DNA of 64,000 bases, taken from assembly GCA_964571725.1 (NCBI GenBank), contig CAZNDB010000004.1, positions 1 to 64,000 of the forward strand, in the 5' to 3' direction. Shown here piece after piece: positions 33,447 through 42,052 of this stretch (position 1 is the stretch's first letter; each line of letters begins with the position of its first letter). The notes under the pieces were generated by a model that saw only the letters and a program-made list of their open reading frames with translations, was not told the DNA's origin and did no database searches. The position numbers and the translations under genes were made by a program. Origin of the DNA: UBA1369 sp964571725. Lineage in GTDB: Bacteria > Patescibacteriota > Gracilibacteria > UBA1369.

Positions 33447-33752
33447 ATGCAAATAAATTTTCATCAAAAAGGTCTGCGATTATCCGATAGACAAGAGGAT
33501 TATATTACTTCGAAAATTGAGATGCTGAGCAAGTTCAAGATTATGGAGGACCCGTCGGTGGTTGTCCGCGTTGACGTGGAATATCAGGAACATCTTTCCA
33601 GTGACAAGAAAATTCTGATGGCTGTTACTGCCAGCGTGCCCCAGGAAACTTTGCGCGCCGAAACGGACGCTTTGACTGTGGAAGAGGGGATTGATCTCCT
33701 GGAAGAAAAACTGCGCTCCCAGCTGGAAAAATATAAAACTGCCCGGGAGTAA
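33447..33752 (+). CDS. hpf: Ribosome hibernation promoting factor, short form
   Basis: Binds the decoding region of idle ribosomes and keeps them inactive. The 101-residue protein has the HPF/YfiA start MQINFHQKGLRLSDRQEDYI, the central strands (VVVRVDVEYQEH, KKILMAVTASVPQ) and the helix LTVEEGIDLLEEKLRSQLEKYK. It lacks the C-terminal dimerisation domain of long HPF, so it should act like E. coli HPF/YfiA. It opens a plus-strand run; the next gene starts within 20 bases. Confidence 0.93.
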   Translation: MQINFHQKGLRLSDRQEDYITSKIEMLSKFKIMEDPSVVVRVDVEYQEHLSSDKKILMAVTASVPQETLRAETDALTVEEGIDLLEEKLRSQLEKYKTARE

Positions 33753-33770
33753 TAATTTGGCTTGTTTGTC

Positions 33771-35117
33771 ATGCAAATCCCTGACTGGTTAAAACCCGGA
33801 AAACTGGTTTTTATACTGCCCCTGATCTTCCCGCTATATCTGGTGAAGATTGATTTTTTCGGGGTGCCGTTTAATGTTTTGGAACTGGCCGTTTTGATAT
33901 TATTTTTCTGGCAGCTACTGGTCTGGGGAATTAAGAAATTTAGTCTTGAGAAAAACTGGAAATCTGGTGCGGTATATTTCTTCAGACAAAATCGTAATTT
34001 TTTACTGCTCAGTTTACTTTTTCTGGTAATTTCGCTGGTGGCAGTGGCCATTGTGCCCGCGCAGACTATGCTGATAGACGGAAAAACCATTTATGAATCG
34101 CGGAAGGTGGCTTTGGGAATACTGAAAGGATGGATCATCATTCCCTGGCTTTATTTTGTGCTGTTGTGGTTTGGAACGGAAAGCAAATCCCAGCTTTTCA
34201 ATTCCATTTATGCCTATGTTTTTTCGGCTTTGCCCTTGGTGATTTGGGCTATTATCCAATATGCGACCGGCAGTTTTATCACCATGGACGGCCGGGCCTC
34301 CGGACCTTTCGTGAACGCCAATTATCTGGCCATGTATCTGGCTCCGGCGGTGACCGCTCTCTGGATAATGATTGTCAGGGGGATTTTGCTGGGTTTTCAT
34401 CTGCCCCGGTTTGTGACCGGTATGGTTTTGGCCGTGCTCTATTCGGTGGCGCTGCTGATGACGCAGTCCTATGGCGCGATGCTGGCTGTGATGGCCGTTC
34501 TGCTAATTTTTCTGGTTTCAACTTTTGCCATTCACCGCCGTTATGAGAAAACCGATGAAGTGTTGGTGCTTAAAAAAATCGCCTATTTTTTGGGAGTGTT
34601 TGCCCTGATTGCTTTGATGGCCGCGGTGGTGCTGTTTGCCAATACCGAGAAGTGGCGCTATTTCACGGAATTTACCCAGCGCAGTTCCAGTAGCGTGCGT
34701 TTGCAGGTCTATCAGATTGCCGGGAATTTTATAGGTAAAAGCCCTTTGCTGGGAATCGGCTTCGGACAGTTTGAGCCGAAGTATAATCTGGAAGCTCCGG
34801 TGATTCTGGGGCAGGCTCCTTATGAATGGGTGATGATTCATCCTCATAATACTTTTATGGCGGTTTGGCTGAATCTGGGTTTGATTGGGCTCCTGATGTT
34901 TATTGGGCTGGTGTTTTATTGCCTGTACAGGGCGGTACGGAACAATTCCTATGATGACCGGTTTTTCCGGATGATCGGAGTGTCATTACTTTTGGTAATG
35001 TTGTTGCATGGAATGGTGGATACTTATCTGTTTAAAAATGATTTAGCTTTTCTTTTCTGGCTGATAATCGCATTATGCCTATTGCCCAGGACGAGAAAAA
35101 TATTAGAATCCAATTAA
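33771..35117 (+). CDS. O-antigen ligase / Wzy polymerase family membrane protein
   Basis: A polytopic membrane protein (about 11 helices over 448 residues) of the O-antigen ligase-like family, which joins or polymerises lipid-linked glycans outside the membrane. The large loop ends with the family signature around HPHNTFMAVWLNLGLIGLL (~360-380), whose His residues are typical of WaaL/Wzy proteins; GPFVNANYLAMYLAP is another conserved segment. The ATG at 33771 is preferred; a TTG at 33762 is in frame. It follows hpf by 18 bases. A lipid-A ligase role is unlikely without an outer membrane; glycosylation of proteins or cell-wall glycan polymerisation is more plausible, and fits the wecA-like and manC genes in this window. 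Confidence 0.85.
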   Translation: MQIPDWLKPGKLVFILPLIFPLYLVKIDFFGVPFNVLELAVLILFFWQLLVWGIKKFSLEKNWKSGAVYFFRQNRNFLLLSLLFLVISLVAVAIVPAQTMLIDGKTIYESRKVALGILKGWIIIPWLYFVLLWFGTESKSQLFNSIYAYVFSALPLVIWAIIQYATGSFITMDGRASGPFVNANYLAMYLAPAVTALWIMIVRGILLGFHLPRFVTGMVLAVLYSVALLMTQSYGAMLAVMAVLLIFLVSTFAIHRRYEKTDEVLVLKKIAYFLGVFALIALMAAVVLFANTEKWRYFTEFTQRSSSSVRLQVYQIAGNFIGKSPLLGIGFGQFEPKYNLEAPVILGQAPYEWVMIHPHNTFMAVWLNLGLIGLLMFIGLVFYCLYRAVRNNSYDDRFFRMIGVSLLLVMLLHGMVDTYLFKNDLAFLFWLIIALCLLPRTRKILESN

Positions 35118-35139
35118 TTTATTCCTAACCCCTCCCACT

Positions 35140-36444
35140 TTGATCAGGTATTTAAAAAAGATGATTCCCGACAGGCATCCTTTGAGGCTTTTTTATCACA
35201 AGCTGATGGCCATGATTGCCTGTGTGGTTTATGGATTTCCATCCAAGAACATCCAGGTGATTGGTGTTACCGGCACCAAAGGTAAGACCACCACGGTCAA
35301 CCTGATTGCCTCGATTTTGGAGGAAGCGGGTTACAGGGTCGGGATTACTTCCACCACCAATTTTCAGGTGGCCGAGAGACGCTGGTTCAATGAAAGCAAA
35401 ATGACCACGCTGAGTCCTTTTTTTATACAGAAAATGTTGCGCGAAATGGTAACTGACAGATGCCAGTTTGCCGTGATCGAGGTTTCTTCACATTCCATGA
35501 TTCAGAATCGTGTCTGGGGAGTTAATTTTGATACCGCCGTATTGACCAATATCGGGGAGGACCATCTGGATTACCACGGGGGATTCAAGGAGTATTTGAG
35601 GGCTAAGGGACTGCTTTTTTCACGCATCAATAAGTTGGCCAGGAAACCAAAGATTCCCAAGGTTTCGGTAATAAATCTGGATGATGAAAATGCCTCTTAT
35701 TTTGATCAGTTTCTGGCCGACCGGAAATATACCTATGGCCTGAAAACGGGGAACTGTTATGCCACTGATCTCAGTTTCAGTCAGACCGGTGTCGAATTTG
35801 TATTACATATGCCCAACAATCAGATTAATGTGGCACTTAAAATGCCCGGACAATTCAGCGTTTATAACGCTTTGGCCGCCGCGACGGTTGCCCTGTCCTG
35901 CGGTATTTCAGCCACGGTTATCAAATCCGCTCTGGGTAAGGCCACTACTATCGCCGGACGTTTTGAACAGATCGATTGCGGTCAGGAATTTGCTGTAATC
36001 GTGGATTATGCTCATACTGCCGATAGTTTGGGGCGGTTATTGGAGCTTTATAAAGACCGTACTCCGGGAAAACTTTATGCCGTATTTGGTGCTACCGGTG
36101 GAGGCAGAGATAAAGGTAAAAGATCAAAAATGGGTGAAATGGCCGATCAATACGCGGATACAATTATTCTTACCGACGATGATCCCTATGAGGAAAGCCG
36201 CATTGGAATAATTGAAGACATAGCTGCCGGGATCAAACGACAGGAAGGTCAGGGACTCTGGAAGATACCGACCAGACAGGAAGCAATCAAATATGCGCTA
36301 AATATGGCTCAGAAAGGCGACACCGTGGTGATTGCAGGCAAAGGGGCGGAAACGGTGCAATGCCTGGCCTACGGTAAAATTGAGTGGGATGACAGGCGGG
36401 TGGTTCGCGAAATTCTTTCCCGGCCGGTTTCCGTGGAATTATAA
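35140..36444 (+). CDS. murE: Mur ligase, UDP-MurNAc-peptide synthetase MurE-like, shortened
   Basis: Adds an amino acid to UDP-MurNAc-dipeptide in cell-wall synthesis. The ATP site is canonical: GVTGTKGKTTT near residue 43; the Mur signature segments EVSSHSM, GEDHLDYHG, FSVYNALAAATVAL, DYAHTADSL and FGATGGGRDKGKRSKMG are present. A TDDDPYEES sequence stands where MurE enzymes carry their third-residue selectivity motif, but it is neither the classical DNPR nor the Lys-type form, so I do not call the amino acid. At 434 residues it lacks most of the N-terminal UDP-binding domain of standard MurE (~490). It starts with TTG (35140); an ATG at 35161 is possible. It sits between the O-antigen-ligase-like gene and truB. 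Confidence 0.88.
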   Translation: MIRYLKKMIPDRHPLRLFYHKLMAMIACVVYGFPSKNIQVIGVTGTKGKTTTVNLIASILEEAGYRVGITSTTNFQVAERRWFNESKMTTLSPFFIQKMLREMVTDRCQFAVIEVSSHSMIQNRVWGVNFDTAVLTNIGEDHLDYHGGFKEYLRAKGLLFSRINKLARKPKIPKVSVINLDDENASYFDQFLADRKYTYGLKTGNCYATDLSFSQTGVEFVLHMPNNQINVALKMPGQFSVYNALAAATVALSCGISATVIKSALGKATTIAGRFEQIDCGQEFAVIVDYAHTADSLGRLLELYKDRTPGKLYAVFGATGGGRDKGKRSKMGEMADQYADTIILTDDDPYEESRIGIIEDIAAGIKRQEGQGLWKIPTRQEAIKYALNMAQKGDTVVIAGKGAETVQCLAYGKIEWDDRRVVREILSRPVSVEL

Positions 36445-36466
36445 TTCCGGTCTCTAATAAATTTAT

Positions 36467-37348
36467 ATGAACGGTTTTCTGCTGATAGACAAAGAGAGCG
36501 GTCTCAATTCTTTTAAATTGGTTTTGGCTCTGCGCAGGATTGCCAATCAGAAAAGAGTCGGTTTTGCCGGCACTCTGGATCCGCTGGCCTCCGGCCTGAT
36601 GATTTTGGCGCTGGGGGAATATACCAAGCTGTTACCTTATCTGGAAGCGAAGGATAAGGTTTATGAAGTTTTGGTGGAATTGGGCAAGACCAGTGACAGT
36701 TTTGACATAGACGGTGAGGTGATTGATCGTCAGGTTCAGGGAAATCCGGCTTTCAAACCGCCGAAGGAGGAAGAAATTTTAGAAATTTTAAAACTAAAAT
36801 TTAGCGGAAAAATCGAGCAGGTTCCGCCCCGCTATTCGGCTTTAAGGATCGACGGGAAACGGGCCTATCAGATGGCCAGGGAGGGCCAGGTTTTTGAGAT
36901 GAAAAGCCGGCCGGTGGAGATCTTTTCGGTGGACATTTTGGAGTATCAGTTTCCGCGATTGAAACTGCGGGTGCACTGTTCCAGCGGTACCTATATTCGC
37001 AGTCTGGCCAATGATCTGGGTGAGGAGTTGGGGTGCGGGGGGATGGTTGTGGAACTGCGCAGAACGGCCATAGGCGGGATTGGCGTGGAGGAAGCTTTGC
37101 AGTTGGATGATTTGAAGGCAGTAAGTTTAGCGGAAGTTATGACTGCTCCGGAAAAAGTTTTTGCCGGCAGACCGAAAATAAATATTAATTATGAGGATTA
37201 TCAGATTTTAGCCAGGGGAAATTTTATTGATAATCCGAACGGGGGCGGGGAAGCGCTCGCTTTTCTGGACGGACAACTGGTGGGCGTGGTGGAAACTACC
37301 ATGCAGGGAAGTAAATTGAAATTCAGGAAGAAATTGAATATATTCTAG
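36467..37348 (+). CDS. truB: tRNA pseudouridine(55) synthase
   Basis: Makes pseudouridine 55 in the T-loop of tRNAs. The catalytic Asp is in GTLDPLASGLMILALG (about residue 38); other TruB features include KESGLNSF near the start, KVYEVLVELGKTSDSFDIDGE, PPRYSALRIDGKRAY and CSSGTYIRSLANDLGEELG. At 293 residues it is standard. The neighbours murE and the wecA-like gene have no relation to tRNA modification, so the run is simply co-transcribed. Often truB is next to rbfA; that is not the case here. Confidence 0.96.
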   Translation: MNGFLLIDKESGLNSFKLVLALRRIANQKRVGFAGTLDPLASGLMILALGEYTKLLPYLEAKDKVYEVLVELGKTSDSFDIDGEVIDRQVQGNPAFKPPKEEEILEILKLKFSGKIEQVPPRYSALRIDGKRAYQMAREGQVFEMKSRPVEIFSVDILEYQFPRLKLRVHCSSGTYIRSLANDLGEELGCGGMVVELRRTAIGGIGVEEALQLDDLKAVSLAEVMTAPEKVFAGRPKININYEDYQILARGNFIDNPNGGGEALAFLDGQLVGVVETTMQGSKLKFRKKLNIF

Positions 37349-37368
37349 TCAGTACTTTTTCCTTTCCA

Positions 37369-38406
37369 ATGACATATTTTTGGATTGCTTTAACCGGGTT
37401 TGTCTTGACACTGTTTTTGGTGAAGCTGGCTCTGCACTTTTTTCCCAAATGGGGACTGGTGGACCGGCCTCACAAATATGGCTTGAACAGGCCTCCCGTA
37501 CCTTATTATGGCGGTATTATTATTGTTTTGGCTTTTATGACCGGGTGCGGCATATTTCTCCGGCTGGATGCTAAAATACTGGCTTTTTTATCGATAGGAC
37601 TGGTGGTCGCTTTGATCAGTTTTATTGATGATCTGAAAGGAATCAGTCCTTATCTGAGGCTATTGATGCAATTTCTGGCCGGTGCGGGTTTGTTTTTCAG
37701 CGGGACTTTTGTTTCGGCCTTTCCCAATCCGATCGGACCGGAAATCAGCCTGACCGGTTTTCAGCTGGGCGGGGTGGCGGTTGCTTCTCTGGTGGTAACC
37801 GTGCTGTGGGTAGTAATGATCATGAACACTCTCAACTGGGCGGACGGTTTAAACGGACTTTCCTCGGGGGTCTCCGGTATCGCTGCCTGGATAATATTTT
37901 TACTCAGCGTGAAGCCCGGATTGCATTCGGTAGACCAGACAGCGGTGATAATTATGTCCCTTCTTTTGGGGGTGGTGCTATTGGTGTTCTGGTATTTTGA
38001 ATTTTATCCGGCCCGAATTTTGATGGGGGATACCGGCAGTATGTTTGTGGGTTTTATGATTGCCGGCCTGGCGATTTTCTCCGGAGGCAAACTGGGAACC
38101 GCTTTTCTGGTGCTGGGTTTTCCCATTTTGGATGCCATCTGGGTGATTTTGCGCAGGATGTTTGCCGGAAAATCGCCGTTTAAAGGAGATTTGCAGCATT
38201 TTCACCATCGGCTGCTCTATGCGGGGCTTTCCACCAGACAGGCTTTGACGGTCATTTATCTGGCCTCAATTTTGTTTGGAATAATGGCGCTGGTATTGGG
38301 AAGCGGACAAAAAATTTGGGCGATCATCGGGTTAATGGCCGTGATGGCGATAATTGGCTTTTCAGTCGTAATTCTGGAGGTTGAAAAGACCCGTAAAAAG
38401 GGCTAA
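37369..38406 (+). CDS. Polyprenyl-phosphate sugar-1-phosphate transferase (WecA/TagO type)
   Basis: Transfers a sugar-1-phosphate, probably GlcNAc-1-P, from UDP-sugar to undecaprenyl phosphate to start a lipid-linked glycan. The 345-residue protein has about ten membrane helices and the family motifs: GLVDRPHKYGLNRPPVPYYGG, FIDDLKGISP, NTLNWADGLNGLSSG, ILMGDTGSMFVGF and the HFHHRL motif (~280) that separates WecA/TagO from MraY. It lies between truB and dnaG in the long run, with the O-antigen-ligase-like gene three genes upstream. Together these two give a glycan start and a polymerase/ligase. Confidence 0.9.
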   Translation: MTYFWIALTGFVLTLFLVKLALHFFPKWGLVDRPHKYGLNRPPVPYYGGIIIVLAFMTGCGIFLRLDAKILAFLSIGLVVALISFIDDLKGISPYLRLLMQFLAGAGLFFSGTFVSAFPNPIGPEISLTGFQLGGVAVASLVVTVLWVVMIMNTLNWADGLNGLSSGVSGIAAWIIFLLSVKPGLHSVDQTAVIIMSLLLGVVLLVFWYFEFYPARILMGDTGSMFVGFMIAGLAIFSGGKLGTAFLVLGFPILDAIWVILRRMFAGKSPFKGDLQHFHHRLLYAGLSTRQALTVIYLASILFGIMALVLGSGQKIWAIIGLMAVMAIIGFSVVILEVEKTRKKG

Positions 38407-38436
38407 AAGAGAGTTGACCCATTTAAAAGAGATTTT

Positions 38437-40197
38437 ATGAGTGAGGCGGTTGATGAAATCAAGGTACGTCTGCCGATTGAGAATCTGGTGGCGGAATATG
38501 TCGTTTTGAAGCGCATCGGCAAAAGCCTCAAAGGATTGTGTCCGTTTCATTCCGAAAAGACCCCCAGTTTTATTGTCAGTCCCGATAAGGGCATTGCTTA
38601 CTGTTTTGGCTGCCACAAAGGCGGGGACATTTTCCGTTTTTTAATGGAGATAGAGAACATTGATTTTGCCGAGGCTTTGAAATTACTGGCCGATAAAACC
38701 GGTGTGGCGCTGGAGAAAGCCACGTCCAAAAATTTTGTTAAGAAAGATGAGAAAGCCGTACTTTTAGAAATTCATCAGCTGGCCACCGATTTCTATGCGG
38801 AAAAATTGTGGACTGACGAAGGCCGTGAGTCCCTGACATATTTACACGGCAGAGGCCTTACCAATGAAACAATCAAACAATTTAAACTGGGGTATGCGCC
38901 GGATGATTTTGAAGTAACGCATCAGTTTTTGCTTAAAAAAGGCTACAATCACGGACAGATACTGCAATCGGGTCTGGCGCTGGCCAAAGATACTTCCATG
39001 AACAGAATTTATGACCGCTTCCGGGGCAGAATTATGTTTCCTGTTTTTGACGGTCTGGGCCGCGTGGTTGGATTTGGAGGAAGGGCTTCGCAGGCAGACC
39101 AGCAGCCCAAATATCTGAATTCACCGGAAACCCCCATTTATCAGAAAAATCAGTTGCTCTATGGTTTTAACGTTTCCAAACCGGCCATCAAAACCGCCAA
39201 ACAGGTGGTGATTGTGGAGGGTTATATGGATTATCTGATGGCCTGGCAGGACGGTTTGAAAAATACGGTGGCCGTTAACGGAACTGCTTTGACCAAGCGG
39301 CATTTGACGCAATTGAAACCCATTATTGAAGAGCTGGTTTTTTCTTTTGACATGGACAACGCCGGGAAAGAGGCTGCCAGGAGAAGCTTTGAATTAACAC
39401 AGGAATTTGATTTCCTGGTCAAAATTCTTGTTCTTCCTTCCGGTAAGGATATCGCTGATTTTGTCCAGGAGAAGCCCGGGCAGCTGATTAATCTGATGAG
39501 GGAAATCAAGCTGTTTTCCGATCATTATTATGAAGAATTGTTTAACCGCTTTAATAAAAATTCTCTGGCGGATCAGCGCAAGATTTTGGCCGAGTTTTCT
39601 ATTCTGGTGGGCAGATTGCACAGTTCGGTGGAGAGGGATGGCTATGTCAGGCGTCTGGCAGCCGATCTGGGAGTGCCGGAGGTGCAGATTTATGATGAGA
39701 TGAATGTCATGAAATTCAGTAAAAATCATCCCGCTAAGCAGGCCTTGGAAGAAGATAAAAAACTCCAATATCAGCCAGAGGATCTGCTAATCGGCCTGAT
39801 ACTCAATTACCCAAAGTATTTTATTGAAACAAAAGTTGATTTAACGCAACAGATTTTTCCGGAAAAGGTTAATACTATTTACAAGCAGTTTTTGTCAAAC
39901 TATAATCCACAAGGTGTTGATCAGGCAGCTGTTTTGGCGATGTTGGCCGGTCTGGACGAAGAGCTTAGGTCACAGGCAGGTTTAATGTCCTTATATGTGG
40001 AGGAGAAATACGGTGAATTACCGGATGTGGCAATTGAAAAAGAGATACAGGATTTACTTGCCAAAATACGCAATCAAAACATGGCCATTTTGCGACAGAA
40101 GTTGCATAGGCAATTAAAACAAGCCGAGGCCGAAAACAATCAGAAGGAGATGGAAAAAATCCTGATCGAACTCAGCAGTCTAAGCCGAGTTAACTAA
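38437..40197 (+). CDS. dnaG: DNA primase
   Basis: Makes RNA primers for replication. The zinc-ribbon is CPFH...CFGCH (C35, H38, C56, C59); the TOPRIM catalytic core has VIVEGYMDYLMAWQDG (~258) and FDMDNAGKEAAR (~305). The C-terminal ~180 residues are the helical helicase-interaction region. Length 586 is normal. dnaG-rpoD is the core of the macromolecular-synthesis operon conserved across bacteria; rpsU, its usual first gene, is not here. The rpoD gene follows after 18 bases. Confidence 0.97.
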   Translation: MSEAVDEIKVRLPIENLVAEYVVLKRIGKSLKGLCPFHSEKTPSFIVSPDKGIAYCFGCHKGGDIFRFLMEIENIDFAEALKLLADKTGVALEKATSKNFVKKDEKAVLLEIHQLATDFYAEKLWTDEGRESLTYLHGRGLTNETIKQFKLGYAPDDFEVTHQFLLKKGYNHGQILQSGLALAKDTSMNRIYDRFRGRIMFPVFDGLGRVVGFGGRASQADQQPKYLNSPETPIYQKNQLLYGFNVSKPAIKTAKQVVIVEGYMDYLMAWQDGLKNTVAVNGTALTKRHLTQLKPIIEELVFSFDMDNAGKEAARRSFELTQEFDFLVKILVLPSGKDIADFVQEKPGQLINLMREIKLFSDHYYEELFNRFNKNSLADQRKILAEFSILVGRLHSSVERDGYVRRLAADLGVPEVQIYDEMNVMKFSKNHPAKQALEEDKKLQYQPEDLLIGLILNYPKYFIETKVDLTQQIFPEKVNTIYKQFLSNYNPQGVDQAAVLAMLAGLDEELRSQAGLMSLYVEEKYGELPDVAIEKEIQDLLAKIRNQNMAILRQKLHRQLKQAEAENNQKEMEKILIELSSLSRVN

Positions 40198-40215
40198 TTA
40201 ACCCTCCAAGTTTTA

Positions 40216-41349
40216 ATGGCCAGAACAAAAAAGTTTATTGTACAGCCTTCGGACGATAAGTTGCAGCAATTCCCGGAAGCGGTGCGTGAGGTGGTAAAGA
40301 AGGGGCGTGAGCACGGATTTGTGACTCATCAGGAATTGATGAAAGCAATTCCCAACGCCGAAGAAGACCTGATGCTTTTGGATGAAGTAATGGGTCTGTT
40401 GATGGATTTGGGTATCGAGATTATTGATGCCAAAGAGAAAATGTTGGTTTCCAGGGAGACGGAAGCCAACGACGAGTTACCTCCGAAGCCGGTGGTGGTG
40501 GAAAAGAAGACGGTGGAACTTCGTGAAATCGCCAATGATTCCATTCGTCTCTATTTGTGTGAAATTGGAAAGATATCGTTGTTATCAGCCAAAGAGGAAA
40601 TTGATCTGGCCCGGCGTATCAAAAAAGGAGATCAGTCGGCCAAATCCAAGCTGGCCGAATCCAACCTGCGTCTGGTGGTCAGTATTGCCAAAAAATACAT
40701 CGGTCGCGGTTTGTCCTTTTTGGATTTGATTCAGGAAGGTAATATCGGTTTGTTCCGCGCCGTGGAAAAGTTTGATCCGGATCGCGGTTTTAAATTTTCA
40801 ACTTATGCCACCTGGTGGATTCGCCAGGCCATTACCCGTGCCATTGCCGATCAGGCCAGAACCATCCGTATTCCGGTACATATGGTGGAAACCATTAACA
40901 AACTGACCCATGCCCAGCGTCGTCTGGTGCAGGAATTGGGTCGCGAACCGGTAGTGGAAGAGCTGGCTGCCGAAATGGGCATGGACGTCAAGAAAGTTAA
41001 GCATATTTTAAAGATATCGCAGGATATCGTTTCTCTGGAGGCGCCGGTTGGTACCGAGGAAGACAGCAAGCTGGGAGATTTTATTGAAGATGATGACGCA
41101 GTATTGCCGCAGGAAGCCACCAACAGGGTTTTGATCAAGGAAAATATCCATGAGATGCTTCAATATCTGTCGCCCCGCGAAAGAAAGATTATTGAAATGA
41201 GATTTGGTCTGAAAGACGGTGTGGGGCATACTCTGGAGGAAGTAGGGCAGGAATTCAATGTTACCAGAGAGAGAATCAGGCAGATTGAAGCCAAAGTTTT
41301 ACAAAAATTGAAAGAACATCCAACCAGTATTAAAATTAGACCTAATTAA
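40216..41349 (+). CDS. rpoD: Primary sigma factor (sigma-70)
   Basis: Housekeeping sigma factor. The N-terminal ~75 residues look like a short region 1.1 (VREVVKKGREHGFVTHQELMK). Region 1.2 follows, then region 2 with FLDLIQEGNIGLFRAVEKF and the -10 recognition helix STYATWWIRQAITRAI, region 3, and region 4 with TLEEVGQEFNVTRERIRQIE. It totals 377 residues, compact relative to E. coli (613) because the non-conserved insert is missing. It agrees with TTGACA/TATAAT-like promoters seen through the window. It lies between dnaG and greA. Confidence 0.97.
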   Translation: MARTKKFIVQPSDDKLQQFPEAVREVVKKGREHGFVTHQELMKAIPNAEEDLMLLDEVMGLLMDLGIEIIDAKEKMLVSRETEANDELPPKPVVVEKKTVELREIANDSIRLYLCEIGKISLLSAKEEIDLARRIKKGDQSAKSKLAESNLRLVVSIAKKYIGRGLSFLDLIQEGNIGLFRAVEKFDPDRGFKFSTYATWWIRQAITRAIADQARTIRIPVHMVETINKLTHAQRRLVQELGREPVVEELAAEMGMDVKKVKHILKISQDIVSLEAPVGTEEDSKLGDFIEDDDAVLPQEATNRVLIKENIHEMLQYLSPRERKIIEMRFGLKDGVGHTLEEVGQEFNVTRERIRQIEAKVLQKLKEHPTSIKIRPN

Positions 41350-41369
41350 ATATTAACCATACCTATCCT

Positions 41370-42047
41370 ATGGCAGAGAAAAAGAGCAAGAAAGTGTCCG
41401 GCAAGCCCGTCAAAGCCGCCAAGGTTGTAAAAGCTCCCCAGGCGAAAGCACCGGCCAAAAAGGTTGTTATTGAAAAACCGGTCAAAAAGGGTTTGAAGAC
41501 TTTTAAACTGGCTTCTTCAGGGGAAAGCCATGAGACACTTTCCTCTATTGATGAGAGCAAGGTTACCCTGGTGACCAGGGACGGTCTGGTTGCTCTGAAA
41601 AAGGAGCTGGATTATCTGGAGAACACCCGCAGAAAAGAAATTGCCGCCAAAATTAAAGAGGCAGTCAGTTATGGCGATCTTTCCGAGAATTCCGAATATG
41701 AGGAAGCCAAAAATGAACAGGCTTTTGTGGAAGGAAGAATTATGCAACTGACCGAACAGGTTAAATACGCTCAGATTATCGATGATGAAGCCGCACTGCA
41801 GAAATCCAGCAAACAAATGCACGTGCAACTGGGCAACAAGGTTAAAATTCGCGCGCTTTCGGGCAAGAACGCAGGAACCGTGCTGGAATATATCCTTGTG
41901 GGTACCACAGAAGCTGATCCGTTGGCCGGAAAGATTTCCAATGAGTCTCCGGTCGGGGCCAAGCTCTTGAACAATATTGTTGGCGATAAGATTGATGTAA
42001 AAGCACCGGCCGGTATTGTTACCTACGAAATTTTGCATATTGCCTGA
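41370..42047 (+). CDS. greA: Transcription elongation factor GreA with a basic N-terminal extension
   Basis: Rescues stalled RNA polymerase by stimulating transcript cleavage. The GreA core (~67-225) starts KVTLVTRDGLVALKKELDYL and has the acidic coiled-coil tip GDLSENSEYEEAKNEQ followed by the C-terminal domain (VKIRALSGKNAGTVLEYILVG, SPVGAKLL). Upstream is an unusual ~65-residue extension: Lys/Ala/Pro/Val-rich with repeats such as KKVSGKPVKAAKVVKAPQAK, resembling histone-H1-like tails. The standard protein is about 158 residues. Being translated from ATG 41370 is supported by the tight 20-base gap after rpoD, though an internal start near residue 60 cannot be excluded. Confidence 0.93.
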   Translation: MAEKKSKKVSGKPVKAAKVVKAPQAKAPAKKVVIEKPVKKGLKTFKLASSGESHETLSSIDESKVTLVTRDGLVALKKELDYLENTRRKEIAAKIKEAVSYGDLSENSEYEEAKNEQAFVEGRIMQLTEQVKYAQIIDDEAALQKSSKQMHVQLGNKVKIRALSGKNAGTVLEYILVGTTEADPLAGKISNESPVGAKLLNNIVGDKIDVKAPAGIVTYEILHIA

Positions 42048-42052
42048 GTATA

